Of a DNA stretch of 64,000 bases, positions 52,624 through 61,133 are shown one piece after another. Position 1 is the stretch's first letter, and each line of letters begins with the position of its first letter. The notes below the pieces were generated by a model. That model saw only the letters and a list, made by a program, of their open reading frames with translations. It did no database searches and was not told where the DNA came from. This DNA is from an uncultured Muribaculaceae bacterium (GTDB lineage: Bacteria > Bacteroidota > Bacteroidia > Bacteroidales > Muribaculaceae). The stretch covers positions 1-64,000 of the forward strand of contig CAJUDL010000009.1 of assembly GCA_910585285.1 (NCBI GenBank), read 5' to 3'. Both the position numbers and the translations under genes were made by a program.

Positions 52624-53226
52624 TTAGAAAGAATACCTGACTCCTAAAGATAGGGTAAGGGTTTTACCCATTAGATGCTCAGGAATTAGAGTATAGCATG
52701 TGCGGAATATATAGGAGAGATGATTGCCTGTCTCTACTGCCGCTTCTCCCTGAATGCCGACATTGAAACGATTGAGAAAATTGCCTGTCATTTTCTCTTT
52801 TTCGTTTGAGAAGGCGTTTTTATAATGTCTTACACATACAGATTCTTGAAAATTTGGTCCAACTCCGAAACGTAAACCTACTTTATCGCTAACATTAAAT
52901 CTGAAACTTGTTATCAGCGGTATGTTGATATTACAATATTCATTTCCTCGATAATGATTTGAGCCATCATATTCTTTTTTGTGGTAATTGTTGATGTAAT
53001 TCGCCTCAATCTGCGGATTAAAACTCCAATGAGGTGTAAAATTTATTTCGTATCCGACACCAATGAAAGCGCCAGCTCCGACATCATGTGTGGAACCTTC
53101 AAATTTTTTCTGAATGTCAGGCGTAAGATTGACTCCGGCTGATACATTCCATTTGTTTTGTGCAGTTGCTGATAAAAAAGATGTCATCATTGCAATTGCA
53201 AAGGCATAGAAAACTATTCTCTTCAT
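52624..53226 (-). CDS. Outer-membrane beta-barrel protein, paralogue of the gene at 48239
   Basis: 200 residues with signal peptide to about residue 22 (SATAQ). Similar along its length to the protein at 48239-48850, with the identical segment NRFNVGIQGEAAVETGNHLS and the same C-terminal SLGVRYSF. It lies on the opposite strand, so the pair brackets the TonB receptor and DUF4249 genes as an inverted duplication. Own terminator hairpin downstream. Function unknown. Confidence 0.83.
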   Translation of the reverse strand: MKRIVFYAFAIAMMTSFLSATAQNKWNVSAGVNLTPDIQKKFEGSTHDVGAGAFIGVGYEINFTPHWSFNPQIEANYINNYHKKEYDGSNHYRGNEYCNINIPLITSFRFNVSDKVGLRFGVGPNFQESVCVRHYKNAFSNEKEKMTGNFLNRFNVGIQGEAAVETGNHLSYIFRTCYTLIPEHLMGKTLTLSLGVRYSF

Positions 53227-53362
53227 CCTGAATATAAATTATTATTGTTATCTATACCTAAGACCCGGAATTATAAGATTTCCCCTATGCTGAGGGAAAA
53301 TTTTTTTATTGCGAAGCAGGTGTCAGTAATTTATCAAATTCAACCGGTAATGGTGTATCCGG

Positions 53363-53566
53363 TTAGAAGTTGTGGCGTTCGCGGTGACGGTAGAAGAAAT
53401 GGACAGCGATTATTATGGCGATCTCTATAACAGAGACGATAATGAAACGGAGGGTCTCACCGTTGCGGATGAGATCCGGACCGAAGATGATTGCCATGGC
53501 GAGAAAGTAGAGGGTAAGCACTGATGGCAACCAGATGGATTTCTTTATTGCTTTACGTTTCGGCAT
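53363..53566 (-). CDS. Small two-helix membrane protein
   Basis: 67 residues. A basic N-terminus MPKRKAIKKS precedes two hydrophobic helices (LPSVLTLYFLAMAIIFG and FIIVSVIEIAIIIAVHFFY) and a basic tail HRERHNF. Both helices suit an inner-membrane hairpin. No family recognised. The ATG lies 7 bp past the end of palindromic element D2, which separates it from the exonuclease gene upstream. Confidence 0.7.
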   Translation of the reverse strand: MPKRKAIKKSIWLPSVLTLYFLAMAIIFGPDLIRNGETLRFIIVSVIEIAIIIAVHFFYRHRERHNF

Positions 53567-53573
53567 TGTTAAT

Positions 53574-53767
53574 GAAGTTGTTTAAACTAATTTACGTTAT
53601 TCAAAAATATTAAAAAGTTGTAAACTTTATGGTAATCTTTAATAATCTTTTGCGTATCTTTGCCCGCTTTCATCGGAACCAACCGATAGGTTGCTTCCTC
53701 TTCAATCGGTCAAACCTGCTCCAAAATCTTAATAAATCTTACCATAAAAATTAGTTTAAACAACTTC
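53574..53767. repeat. Palindromic element D2 with 20-bp perfect terminal inverted repeats
   Basis: GAAGTTGTTTAAACTAATTT (53574-53593) is the exact reverse complement of 53748-53767. The core has a small hairpin CAACC-GATA-GGTTG (53680-53693) followed by CTTCCTCTTC, analogous to the D1 and D3 cores. A + strand TATCTTTG box lies at 53655-53662. It fills the gap between two genes and contains the exonuclease stop codon. Confidence 0.78.
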
Positions 53768-54407
53768 AATGTATTTCCGGTTCGGGAGCATCTTTGAGAT
53801 GACGTGAAGTCAATGGGTCAAATTTGCCCGAATCAAGGTGTTCGTAAATCTGAATGCAGGCGAGTGCATCCAATGCTGCGTATGCTTGCTGATGCTCTGA
53901 AAGCTCATCCGCCTCCCAGTTGGTGAGGCGTTGTCCCTTGGATATGCGCATATCAAACAGGATTCCGTATATTCGCGAAAGGCTGTTGTCGGCAATCTTA
54001 TATTCCTTCACATATTGCTGCAGATCAATAAATCCGTCGGGGTTTATCTTGCAAAGTTTGTTTAGATTGTGGAAATCATCGTGGATAGAGAGACCTATTT
54101 TGGTAACGTTTTCGTCTTCAAGAAGTTTCTTAATCGGCTCTGTCAATCCTATATGATTGAGGCGGAAGAGAAAACATGTTGTGTGTGATGACAATTGAAG
54201 CAATGCAACTTTGTTGGATTGTCCTCTCTTGAAACTGGGTTTGGTCTCTGTGTCGAATCCTATTATTGATTCCTGACACAATGTCTCTATGGCTTTTTCC
54301 GCGTCTGCAGCCGAATCAATTAGTATTATGTTGCCCTGATATGAAGCAGCCGGAAGAGTGGCGAGCTCCTCTTTTGAAATACTTACGATTTTGTTATTCT
54401 CTTCCAT
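53766..54407 (-). CDS. 3'-5' exonuclease of the DEDDy class (RNase D-like domain)
   Basis: 213 residues from the ATG at 54407. A start at 54485 would overlap bioD. Metal-binding and catalytic motifs: Exo I FDTET (IGFDTETKP), Exo II HDDFHNL, and Exo III YAALDALA with Tyr, which makes it DEDDy. It hydrolyses RNA or DNA from the 3' end in the cytoplasm. The length suits a stand-alone exonuclease domain without HRDC. Its stop lies in the terminal repeat of element D2. Confidence 0.88.
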   Translation of the reverse strand: MEENNKIVSISKEELATLPAASYQGNIILIDSAADAEKAIETLCQESIIGFDTETKPSFKRGQSNKVALLQLSSHTTCFLFRLNHIGLTEPIKKLLEDENVTKIGLSIHDDFHNLNKLCKINPDGFIDLQQYVKEYKIADNSLSRIYGILFDMRISKGQRLTNWEADELSEHQQAYAALDALACIQIYEHLDSGKFDPLTSRHLKDAPEPEIH

Positions 54408-54445
54408 ATTGTATCTGCGTTGTTGTGCACTTGGTAATTGTATTC

Positions 54446-55102
54446 TTAGAGAGAGGGCATTTCCATATATAAGGCATCCGGACAATGATGCTCAAGCCAT
54501 CGCTTTATATAATTACGGGTATCTTCGCAAATTATTTTGTCTTTATCGAAATGAGAGTTATATATCACTGCAAAAACCGGTATCTCCGCATGACATAATG
54601 CCGACAGAGCGAGAAGTGTGTGGTTGATGGATCCAAGTCTTCCGTTTGTCACAAGTATTGTGGGTATCCTATGTTCGCGGACATAATCGATTGTCAGGTA
54701 ATCACCTTTCAAGGGCACCATAAGACCTCCCGCACCTTCAATCAACACATGACCATATTTTTTTTCAAGTGTATCTGTAGCTGCAGAGATCACCTTGATG
54801 TTTAATTCTCTGCCATCGATTCTTGCGGCGAGTTCAGGGGAGGCAGGATATGTGAATATTTCCGGAGCTGTGATGTGCAGCTTATCTTCCGGCAGTATGC
54901 CTGTGCCCATGAAATGGCGGTGCACTTCTATATCCTCACTGAATTCCTCATTGCCTGTTTGAACGAATTTCTGGGTGATTACATTAATGCCGGCATCGAG
55001 CATGCCACGGGCTAACCAGCCCGTGGCATAACTCTTGCCTGCATCTGTATCAATTCCCGTGATGAATACGCGGGATGGGAATTTTATTTCTTTAAAATTC
55101 AT
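54446..55102 (-). CDS. bioD: Dethiobiotin synthetase
   Basis: 218 residues. The N-terminal P-loop GIDTDAGKS matches GTDTxVGKT of BioD with small changes. EGAGGLMVPLK is the conserved Walker-B-region segment, and the SPELAARIDG stretch matches the substrate-binding loop. It converts 7,8-diaminopelargonate, CO2 and ATP to dethiobiotin in biotin synthesis. bioA, bioB and bioF are not in the window. It lies between the exonuclease and glyA on the same strand, 13 bp from glyA. Confidence 0.92.
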   Translation of the reverse strand: MNFKEIKFPSRVFITGIDTDAGKSYATGWLARGMLDAGINVITQKFVQTGNEEFSEDIEVHRHFMGTGILPEDKLHITAPEIFTYPASPELAARIDGRELNIKVISAATDTLEKKYGHVLIEGAGGLMVPLKGDYLTIDYVREHRIPTILVTNGRLGSINHTLLALSALCHAEIPVFAVIYNSHFDKDKIICEDTRNYIKRWLEHHCPDALYMEMPSL

Positions 55103-55115
55103 TATAACTGCATGA

Positions 55116-56396
55116 TTACCATGCGAACATGGGATAATCGTTCATCATGTCGTTTACTTTCCGACGAACATCCGCGATTACTGTCTCGTCATCAGCATTG
55201 CAGAGAACGGTATCTATGAGTTCGGCGATTGTTTCCATCAGTTCTTCCTTTGCGCCACGTGTGGTGATGGCTGCTGTTCCGAAGCGGAGACCGCTGGTGA
55301 GGAAAGGACTGCGGGTGTCGTAGGGCACCATGTTCTTATTGGCTGTAATGTCAGCCTCCACAAGCACTCTTTCAGCTTTCTTGCCGCTCATCTCCGGGAA
55401 TTTCGGACGAAGATCCACAAGCATGCAATGGTTGTCGGTGCCGTCAGAAATGATTTTATAACCTCTCTTGATAAGGGCGTCGGCAAGAGCAGCTGCGTTT
55501 TTCTTCACCTGAAGGGCATATTCTTTCCATTCCGGTTGCAGAGCTTCACCGAATGCCACAGCCTTGGCAGCAATCACGTGCTCAAGCGGACCACCCTGCA
55601 CTCCGGGGAATACGGCTGAATCTAGCAGGGCAGACATTTTCTTGATTTCTCCTTTAGGTGTTTTCTTGCCCCAGGGATTGTCGAAATCTTTCCCCATCAG
55701 GATCAGACCGCCGCGAGGTCCGCGAAGGGTCTTGTGGGTTGTTGTGGTTACAATGTGAGCGTGTTTCACAGGATTCTCAAGTAATCCGGCTGCGATAAGA
55801 CCGGCAGGATGAGCCATGTCAACCATGAATATCGCTCCGATTTCATCGGCGAGTTTGCGGATGCGTGCGTAATCCCATTCACGGCTATATGCACTGGCTC
55901 CGGCTATTATGAGTTTCGGTCGCTCTGCGCGTGCCTTCTCTTCCATCTCCTCGTAGTTGACGCGTCCGTCTTCAACGTGCACGGTGTAGCTGATAGGCTG
56001 GAACATCAGACCTGAGAAGTTTACGGGGCTGCCATGGCTGAGATGACCGCCGTGGCTGAGATCCATACCCATGAACTTGTCGCCGGGCTGTAGGCAAGCC
56101 ATGAATACTGCCATGTTTGCCTGCGCGCCGCTATGGGGCTGCACATTAGCCCATTCCGCACCGAAAAGTTTTTTAGCACGTTCGATAGCGAGGTTCTCCG
56201 CCTCATCCACAATCTGGCAGCCGCCATAATAGCGGTGTGCAGGATATCCTTCTGCATATTTGTTGGTTAGGCATGAACCCATTGCACGCATAACCTCATC
56301 GCTTACGAAGTTCTCGCTGGCGATCAGTTCGATTCCACGACGCTGGCGTAAATGTTCGCGATCGATGATATCAAAAATTTCGTTGTCTCTTTTCAT
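55116..56396 (-). CDS. glyA: Serine hydroxymethyltransferase
   Basis: 426 residues, full length. The PLP lysine is K222 in VTTTTHKTLRGPRGG. Other family motifs are IASENFVSDEVM, YAEGYPAHRYYGG and VQPHSGAQAN. It interconverts serine and glycine with tetrahydrofolate. It is separated from nqrF by palindromic element D3, which holds a possible minus-strand TATTTTTG box (56554-56561), so glyA may be transcribed apart from the nqr operon. Confidence 0.97.
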   Translation of the reverse strand: MKRDNEIFDIIDREHLRQRRGIELIASENFVSDEVMRAMGSCLTNKYAEGYPAHRYYGGCQIVDEAENLAIERAKKLFGAEWANVQPHSGAQANMAVFMACLQPGDKFMGMDLSHGGHLSHGSPVNFSGLMFQPISYTVHVEDGRVNYEEMEEKARAERPKLIIAGASAYSREWDYARIRKLADEIGAIFMVDMAHPAGLIAAGLLENPVKHAHIVTTTTHKTLRGPRGGLILMGKDFDNPWGKKTPKGEIKKMSALLDSAVFPGVQGGPLEHVIAAKAVAFGEALQPEWKEYALQVKKNAAALADALIKRGYKIISDGTDNHCMLVDLRPKFPEMSGKKAERVLVEADITANKNMVPYDTRSPFLTSGLRFGTAAITTRGAKEELMETIAELIDTVLCNADDETVIADVRRKVNDMMNDYPMFAW

Positions 56397-56416
56397 GAAT
56401 TCTAAATTTATGTATT

Positions 56417-56600
56417 AAGTAAGTAAAAAAAATTAACCGATATATGTAAGTAATGAGATCTTGCACTATAAAACTTGTTCTTTTTGGCTGTTTTCCCCTT
56501 GTAATTCAGTCGCATATGCCTATATGCTCCTTCATTACGCGGCAAAAACATCTCAAAAATAACTGCGTTTTATATGTGCATTAATTTTTCTTACTTACTT
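56417..56600. repeat. Palindromic element D3 with near-perfect 20-bp terminal inverted repeats
   Basis: AAGTAAGTAAAAAAAATTAA (56417-56436) matches the reverse complement of 56581-56600 except for one base. Its core shares TTCTTTTTGGCTG (56479-56491) with D1, then CAGTC, a hairpin GCATAT-GCCT-ATATGC, CTCCTT, CGCGG and CTCAAAAAT. The hairpin bases differ from D1 but still pair. It fills the nqrF-glyA gap. Confidence 0.82.
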
Positions 56601-56611
56601 ATGATTTAAGG

Positions 56612-57910
56612 TTAGCCTCCAAAGTTGTCGTAATGTATGCTTTCCGGTTCGACACCGAGATTATAAAGCATATTGTTCACGGCGTTGCTCATCGGACCGG
56701 GACCGCACATATAATATTGGATGTCTTCCGGAGCTTCATGATCCTTGAGATAGGTCTCATACATCACGTTATGCACGAATCCGGGTGTGTATTTCACACC
56801 GGCAGCATCTGCTGCCGGGTCCGGACGGTCGAGGGCAAGATGGAACTTGAAATTTGGGAACTCTTTTTCGAGCTGTAGGAAATCTTCAAGATAGAAGACT
56901 TCGTTGAGGGCACGCGCTCCATAGAAATAGCTCATCTTGCGGTCGGTTGTGTGAAGAGTCTTTGTCATCCACATTATCTGAGCGCGGAGGGGAGCCATAC
57001 CTGCGCCACCACCTACCCATATCATCTCTGCCTTTGAGTCGACTATAGGATGGAAATCCCCGTAAGGTCCACTCATGAGCACCTTGTCACCAGGTTTGAG
57101 AGAGAATATATATGAAGAAGCAATACCTGCAGGCACTTCCTGGAATCCAACCTGAGGTTTCGGCTTGAAGGGGGGCGTTGCAATACGCACTGTCAGCATT
57201 ATGCGATCTCCTTCTTCAGGATAGTTAGCCATTGAATATGCACGTACAGTCTCTTCATCGTTCTTGGCTTTGAGAGTGAAAAGTCCGAATTTATCCCATG
57301 CAGGTATATATTCCTCTCCGATGAGGTTCTTGTCTATATCCTTATCATAATCCATAGAATATTTCGGGATGCGGATCTGCGCGTAAGAGCCGGGGATGAA
57401 GTTCATATGTTCTCCCTCGGGGAGGCGCACAATAAACTCTTTGATGAAAGTGGCAACGTTCTTGTTGGATATAACCTCGCATTCCCATTCCTTGACTTCA
57501 AGAGCGGCTTCGGAAACCTTGATCTCCATGTCGCCTTTCACCTTGACCTGACAACCGAGACGCCAGTTGTCTTTGATCTGACGGCGTGTGAAATGCACGG
57601 CTTCAGTCGGGAGCATGTCTCCGCCACCGGAAGTGACTTGCAGTTTGCACTGACCGCAGCTTCCTTTACCACCACAAGCCGAAGAAAGGTGCACTCCGTT
57701 TTCACCGAGAGTGGCGAGGAGACTTTTCCCTCCGGCTGCATGAATCATTTTTTTGCCTTCATTGATGGATATGGTGACCTCTCCGCTATTTACGAGCCAT
57801 CGTTTAGCCACAAGGAGCACCACAACCAGAACGAGCACAATTATGAGGAATATCAACGAGGCTGCCGCCACGTTGTTCCATTGAATCATATTGAGTGAAT
57901 ACATTGTCAT
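56612..57910 (-). CDS. nqrF: Na+-translocating NADH:quinone reductase subunit F
   Basis: 432 residues. An N-terminal membrane helix (about 17-36) anchors a ferredoxin-type 2Fe-2S domain with C79, C85, C88 and C120, followed by FAD-binding (RAYSMANYPEE) and NADH-binding (GGGAGMAPLRAQI) domains. It takes electrons from NADH and passes them into the complex. It is the last gene of the operon, 6 bp after nqrE. Confidence 0.97.
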   Translation of the reverse strand: MTMYSLNMIQWNNVAAASLIFLIIVLVLVVVLLVAKRWLVNSGEVTISINEGKKMIHAAGGKSLLATLGENGVHLSSACGGKGSCGQCKLQVTSGGGDMLPTEAVHFTRRQIKDNWRLGCQVKVKGDMEIKVSEAALEVKEWECEVISNKNVATFIKEFIVRLPEGEHMNFIPGSYAQIRIPKYSMDYDKDIDKNLIGEEYIPAWDKFGLFTLKAKNDEETVRAYSMANYPEEGDRIMLTVRIATPPFKPKPQVGFQEVPAGIASSYIFSLKPGDKVLMSGPYGDFHPIVDSKAEMIWVGGGAGMAPLRAQIMWMTKTLHTTDRKMSYFYGARALNEVFYLEDFLQLEKEFPNFKFHLALDRPDPAADAAGVKYTPGFVHNVMYETYLKDHEAPEDIQYYMCGPGPMSNAVNNMLYNLGVEPESIHYDNFGG

Positions 57911-57916
57911 TTCATA

Positions 57917-58531
57917 TTACAGTTTAATGCCGAGGAAGCTCATGAATGCGATGCCCATGAGACCGGTAATGATAAATGTGATGCCTATGCCACGCAGAGG
58001 CTTGGGAACATTGCTATAATCAAGGCGTTCGCGTATGGCAGCGAGGCAGACGATTGCCAAAAGCCATCCAATGCCCGAACCGGCACCATATACGGTAGCT
58101 GTCCATGCGTTGGTGAACTCACGTTGCTGCATGAAGAGAACGGCACCTAAGATCGCACAGTTCACGGCAATAAGAGGAAGGAATATACCCAGTGAGTTGT
58201 AAAGTCCGGGGGAATATTTCTCTATTACCATCTCAAGGATCTGCACGAGGGCTGCTATCACCGCGATAAACATTATGAGTCCGAGGAAAGAGAGGTCTGC
58301 CGAGGCGTATTCTTCTCCCAGCCAGCTCAATGCTCCGGGCTGAAGAATATACTGGTTTATGCACCATGTGATTGGGAGAGAGATGAGCAACACGAAAGTT
58401 ACCGCAACTCCGAGACCGAACGCTGTCTTTACATTCTTCGACACAGCCAGAAACGAGCACATGCCGAGGAAGTAGGCGAAGATCATATTGTCGATGAAAA
58501 TCGACCGTATAAATAAATTAAGATTCTCCAT
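57917..58531 (-). CDS. nqrE: Na+-translocating NADH:quinone reductase subunit E
   Basis: 204 residues with about 6 transmembrane helices, starting MENLNLFIRSIFIDNMIFAY. The internal Cys and the GMCSF segment lie near the membrane iron centre shared with NqrD in known structures. Inner-membrane subunit of Na+-NQR. Starts 21 bp after nqrD. Confidence 0.95.
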   Translation of the reverse strand: MENLNLFIRSIFIDNMIFAYFLGMCSFLAVSKNVKTAFGLGVAVTFVLLISLPITWCINQYILQPGALSWLGEEYASADLSFLGLIMFIAVIAALVQILEMVIEKYSPGLYNSLGIFLPLIAVNCAILGAVLFMQQREFTNAWTATVYGAGSGIGWLLAIVCLAAIRERLDYSNVPKPLRGIGITFIITGLMGIAFMSFLGIKL

Positions 58532-58552
58532 TTTTTCAATTCAGATTTGCGG

Positions 58553-59173
58553 TTATTCTTGAAGATCTTTGTTTTTTGCACGATGAACCCATATGATGCA
58601 GCCAACGAGAATCAGAGCCATCGGGGGAAGAATCATCATACCGTTGTTCATGTATCCGGCTTCATACCAGCTTTGGGGAAATATCTGATAGCCCATGAGG
58701 GTTCCGCTGCCGAAGAGCTCGCGGAAGAAGGATACAATCACCAGGATAATGCCATAACCGATGCCATTGCCGATACCATCAAGAAATGCCTGCCACGGAC
58801 GGTTGTTGAGGGCAAAAGCCTCAAGGCGACCCATGATGATACAGTTGGTGATTATCAATCCGATGAACACAGAAAGAGCCTTGGAAACCTCATAGTTCCA
58901 TGCCTTCAGAACCTGATCTACGATGACTACGAGGGCAGCCACGACCACGAGCTGAACAATGATGCGGATTGAAGTAGGTATGGTATTTCTCAAAAGAGAG
59001 ATTATCACGTTGGAGAGGGCAAGCACTGCTGTTACGGAAATTGTCATAACGAGCGCCGGCTCCATTTTTGCAGTGACAGCCAGTGCCGAACAAATACCGA
59101 GCACCTGGACGATGACAGGGTTGTCTTTCGACAGAGGATTAATCAGCGGCAGGAATGTTTTCTTAAGATTCAT
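58553..59173 (-). CDS. nqrD: Na+-translocating NADH:quinone reductase subunit D
   Basis: 206 residues with about 6 transmembrane helices; N-terminal PLSKDNPVIVQVLGICSALA is typical. Integral subunit that with NqrE holds the intramembrane iron centre. Its start overlaps the nqrC stop by 4 bases. Confidence 0.95.
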   Translation of the reverse strand: MNLKKTFLPLINPLSKDNPVIVQVLGICSALAVTAKMEPALVMTISVTAVLALSNVIISLLRNTIPTSIRIIVQLVVVAALVVIVDQVLKAWNYEVSKALSVFIGLIITNCIIMGRLEAFALNNRPWQAFLDGIGNGIGYGIILVIVSFFRELFGSGTLMGYQIFPQSWYEAGYMNNGMMILPPMALILVGCIIWVHRAKNKDLQE

Positions 59174-59895
59174 TTCTCAACCTCCTTTCCTTCACTAAGT
59201 TTTTTAAAGAATGCAGAATAGGGTTCAAGTGAGTTTTCGAGCATGCGCTGCACACCCTGACTCGTAATGGTGCCACCGGAGATGGCATGGACATATGCGC
59301 CCTCTGCTGGTTCCTGACCGTTTTTCACAACCTTCACTGATTGGAAACCACCTTCGGCATTGAAAATGTCTTTACCTTGGAACTGGTTGCTGAAAGCCGG
59401 TTTTTCAATTTCTGCACCAAGTCCCGGTGTCTCACCTTGATGAGCGAAATATGCTCCATAGATTGTATTGCCATTGGAATCAAAGGCGATATAACCCCAG
59501 ATAGGACCCCAAAGACCTGCTCCGTAAACGGGGATGATATATTTAGTTCCTCCGTCTGTCTTGCAAACGAATACGGGGAGTATTCTTTCTGCAGCCGGCT
59601 TCTTGACTTCCAGGCTCACGTTGACGGAGAAGGGATCTACATCAGAGTCGATGCGGTCGCCGTCGGTATTTACGATATATGTGTCGGTGATATGTGAGGC
59701 ATAGAGATCACTCACATTCTGATTTTTTGTGGGTACGATGAGTGCGGCAGCAAGGATCTGGCGTTTAGTGTCGTTGGCGATGTTCTCTACCTGTTGTGGA
59801 CGCAGTGCCTGATAAACGATAGAAAGGACAACTCCCACTATCACCACCAACACCACAGAATAAATCACGGTGTAAAGATTACTTTGTCTGTTCAT
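59170..59895 (-). CDS. nqrC: Na+-translocating NADH:quinone reductase subunit C
   Basis: 241 residues. One N-terminal helix (YTVIYSVVLVVIVGVVLSIV) and a periplasmic FMN-binding domain. The covalent FMN site is seen as SGGTIT (206-211), against SGAT in many relatives, with Thr209 or Thr211 as attachment candidates. It passes electrons to NqrB. Overlaps nqrD by 4 bases. Confidence 0.95.
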   Translation of the reverse strand: MNRQSNLYTVIYSVVLVVIVGVVLSIVYQALRPQQVENIANDTKRQILAAALIVPTKNQNVSDLYASHITDTYIVNTDGDRIDSDVDPFSVNVSLEVKKPAAERILPVFVCKTDGGTKYIIPVYGAGLWGPIWGYIAFDSNGNTIYGAYFAHQGETPGLGAEIEKPAFSNQFQGKDIFNAEGGFQSVKVVKNGQEPAEGAYVHAISGGTITSQGVQRMLENSLEPYSAFFKKLSEGKEVEK

Positions 59896-59907
59896 GGGTA
59901 TATGATG

Positions 59908-61098
59908 TTAGGAGTTTTTAATTTCAGAGCGACGTAGGCGACGGCGCACATTGGCATTTACAACACAATAGTCGATGAGCGGTGCGAAACAGTTCATCAG
60001 CAGCACTGCCAGCATTGCGCCCTCCGGATAACCTGTGTTGTAGCATCTGATAACGATTGCCACCGCTCCAATAAGGAATCCATAAATGTATTTTCCTGTA
60101 TTTGTGCGGCAGGCGGTGACCGGATCTGTTGCCATAAAGACGATGGCAAACATGAAGCCGCCGAGGCATATCTGCTCAAGAGGAGAGATGAAGGTTACCG
60201 GATAGAGGTCGGATGCGAAATGGTTTGCGATGACACTCATAAGCAAACCTCCAACGAGGGCAGATCCCATGATCCTCCAACTTGCAATACCGGTGAAGAG
60301 AAGAATTGCCGCGCCGATAAGTATGCAGAATGTTGATGTCTCACCCCATGAGCCGGGATAGAACCCAAAGAATATATCGGTGAATGATAAAGGATCACCG
60401 AGCACATTGGTTATAACAGCTCCCGGTTCTGAGGAAGCAAGCTGTCCCAGAGGAGTGGCACCCGTATAAGAATCAACGGCGGGGCTGCCTCCAAGTGAAA
60501 CGAACACGTTGTCGCCACTCATTTTCGATGGATAACTGAAGAAGAGGAATGCTCTTGTCACAAGCGCAACATTGAGGAAATTATAACCTGTTCCTCCGAA
60601 CACCTCTTTGGCGAAAATCACGGCGAAAGCCACCGCAACAGCGAGCATCCACCATGGCGTATCAACCGGGCATATCATTGGAATCAGGATGCCCGATACC
60701 AGAAATCCTTCCTGAATTTCATGTCCGCGCATCTGGGCTACAATAAATTCAATTCCGAGACCCACGATGTAGGCGGTCAGAATCTGTGGAAGCACAGCGA
60801 ACAATCCATAAATGAACGTCTCGATAAAGCTGTGATTGAACTCTCCGATGGCGCGGTAATGCTCAAATCCGATATTCCACATTCCAAACAGGCAGCATGG
60901 CAACAGGGCTATGACCACTGTAATCATGGTTCTCTTTGAATCGTTGCTGTCGTGGATATGCACTCCTGATGAAGATGTCTCGTTGGGAGTGAAGAGGAAT
61001 GTGTAGAAGCCGTCGAACACGGAATGCAGCTTCTCGAATCTTCCCCCTTTTTCAAACTGGGGTTTGATTCTGTCTATTCTTTGCTTTAATCCTTTCAC
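59908..61098 (-). CDS. nqrB: Na+-translocating NADH:quinone reductase subunit B
   Basis: 396 residues with about 10 helices. The covalent FMN site is DSYTGATPLG (Thr215). The residue run GGTGYNFLNVALVTRAFLFF is conserved near the riboflavin and quinone region. This subunit forms the Na+ path. Starts 35 bp after nqrA and ends 12 bp before nqrC. Confidence 0.96.
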   Translation of the reverse strand: MKGLKQRIDRIKPQFEKGGRFEKLHSVFDGFYTFLFTPNETSSSGVHIHDSNDSKRTMITVVIALLPCCLFGMWNIGFEHYRAIGEFNHSFIETFIYGLFAVLPQILTAYIVGLGIEFIVAQMRGHEIQEGFLVSGILIPMICPVDTPWWMLAVAVAFAVIFAKEVFGGTGYNFLNVALVTRAFLFFSYPSKMSGDNVFVSLGGSPAVDSYTGATPLGQLASSEPGAVITNVLGDPLSFTDIFFGFYPGSWGETSTFCILIGAAILLFTGIASWRIMGSALVGGLLMSVIANHFASDLYPVTFISPLEQICLGGFMFAIVFMATDPVTACRTNTGKYIYGFLIGAVAIVIRCYNTGYPEGAMLAVLLMNCFAPLIDYCVVNANVRRRLRRSEIKNS

Positions 61099-61133
61099 GA
61101 TTTATTTGTTTTCAGTTTTCTGTATTGCTTTAG

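Noticed and set aside
53279..53310. TTTCCC/GGGAAA hairpin followed by a T-run as a plus-strand terminator
   Set aside because: No plus-strand gene ends nearby; the match may be chance in AT-rich sequence.
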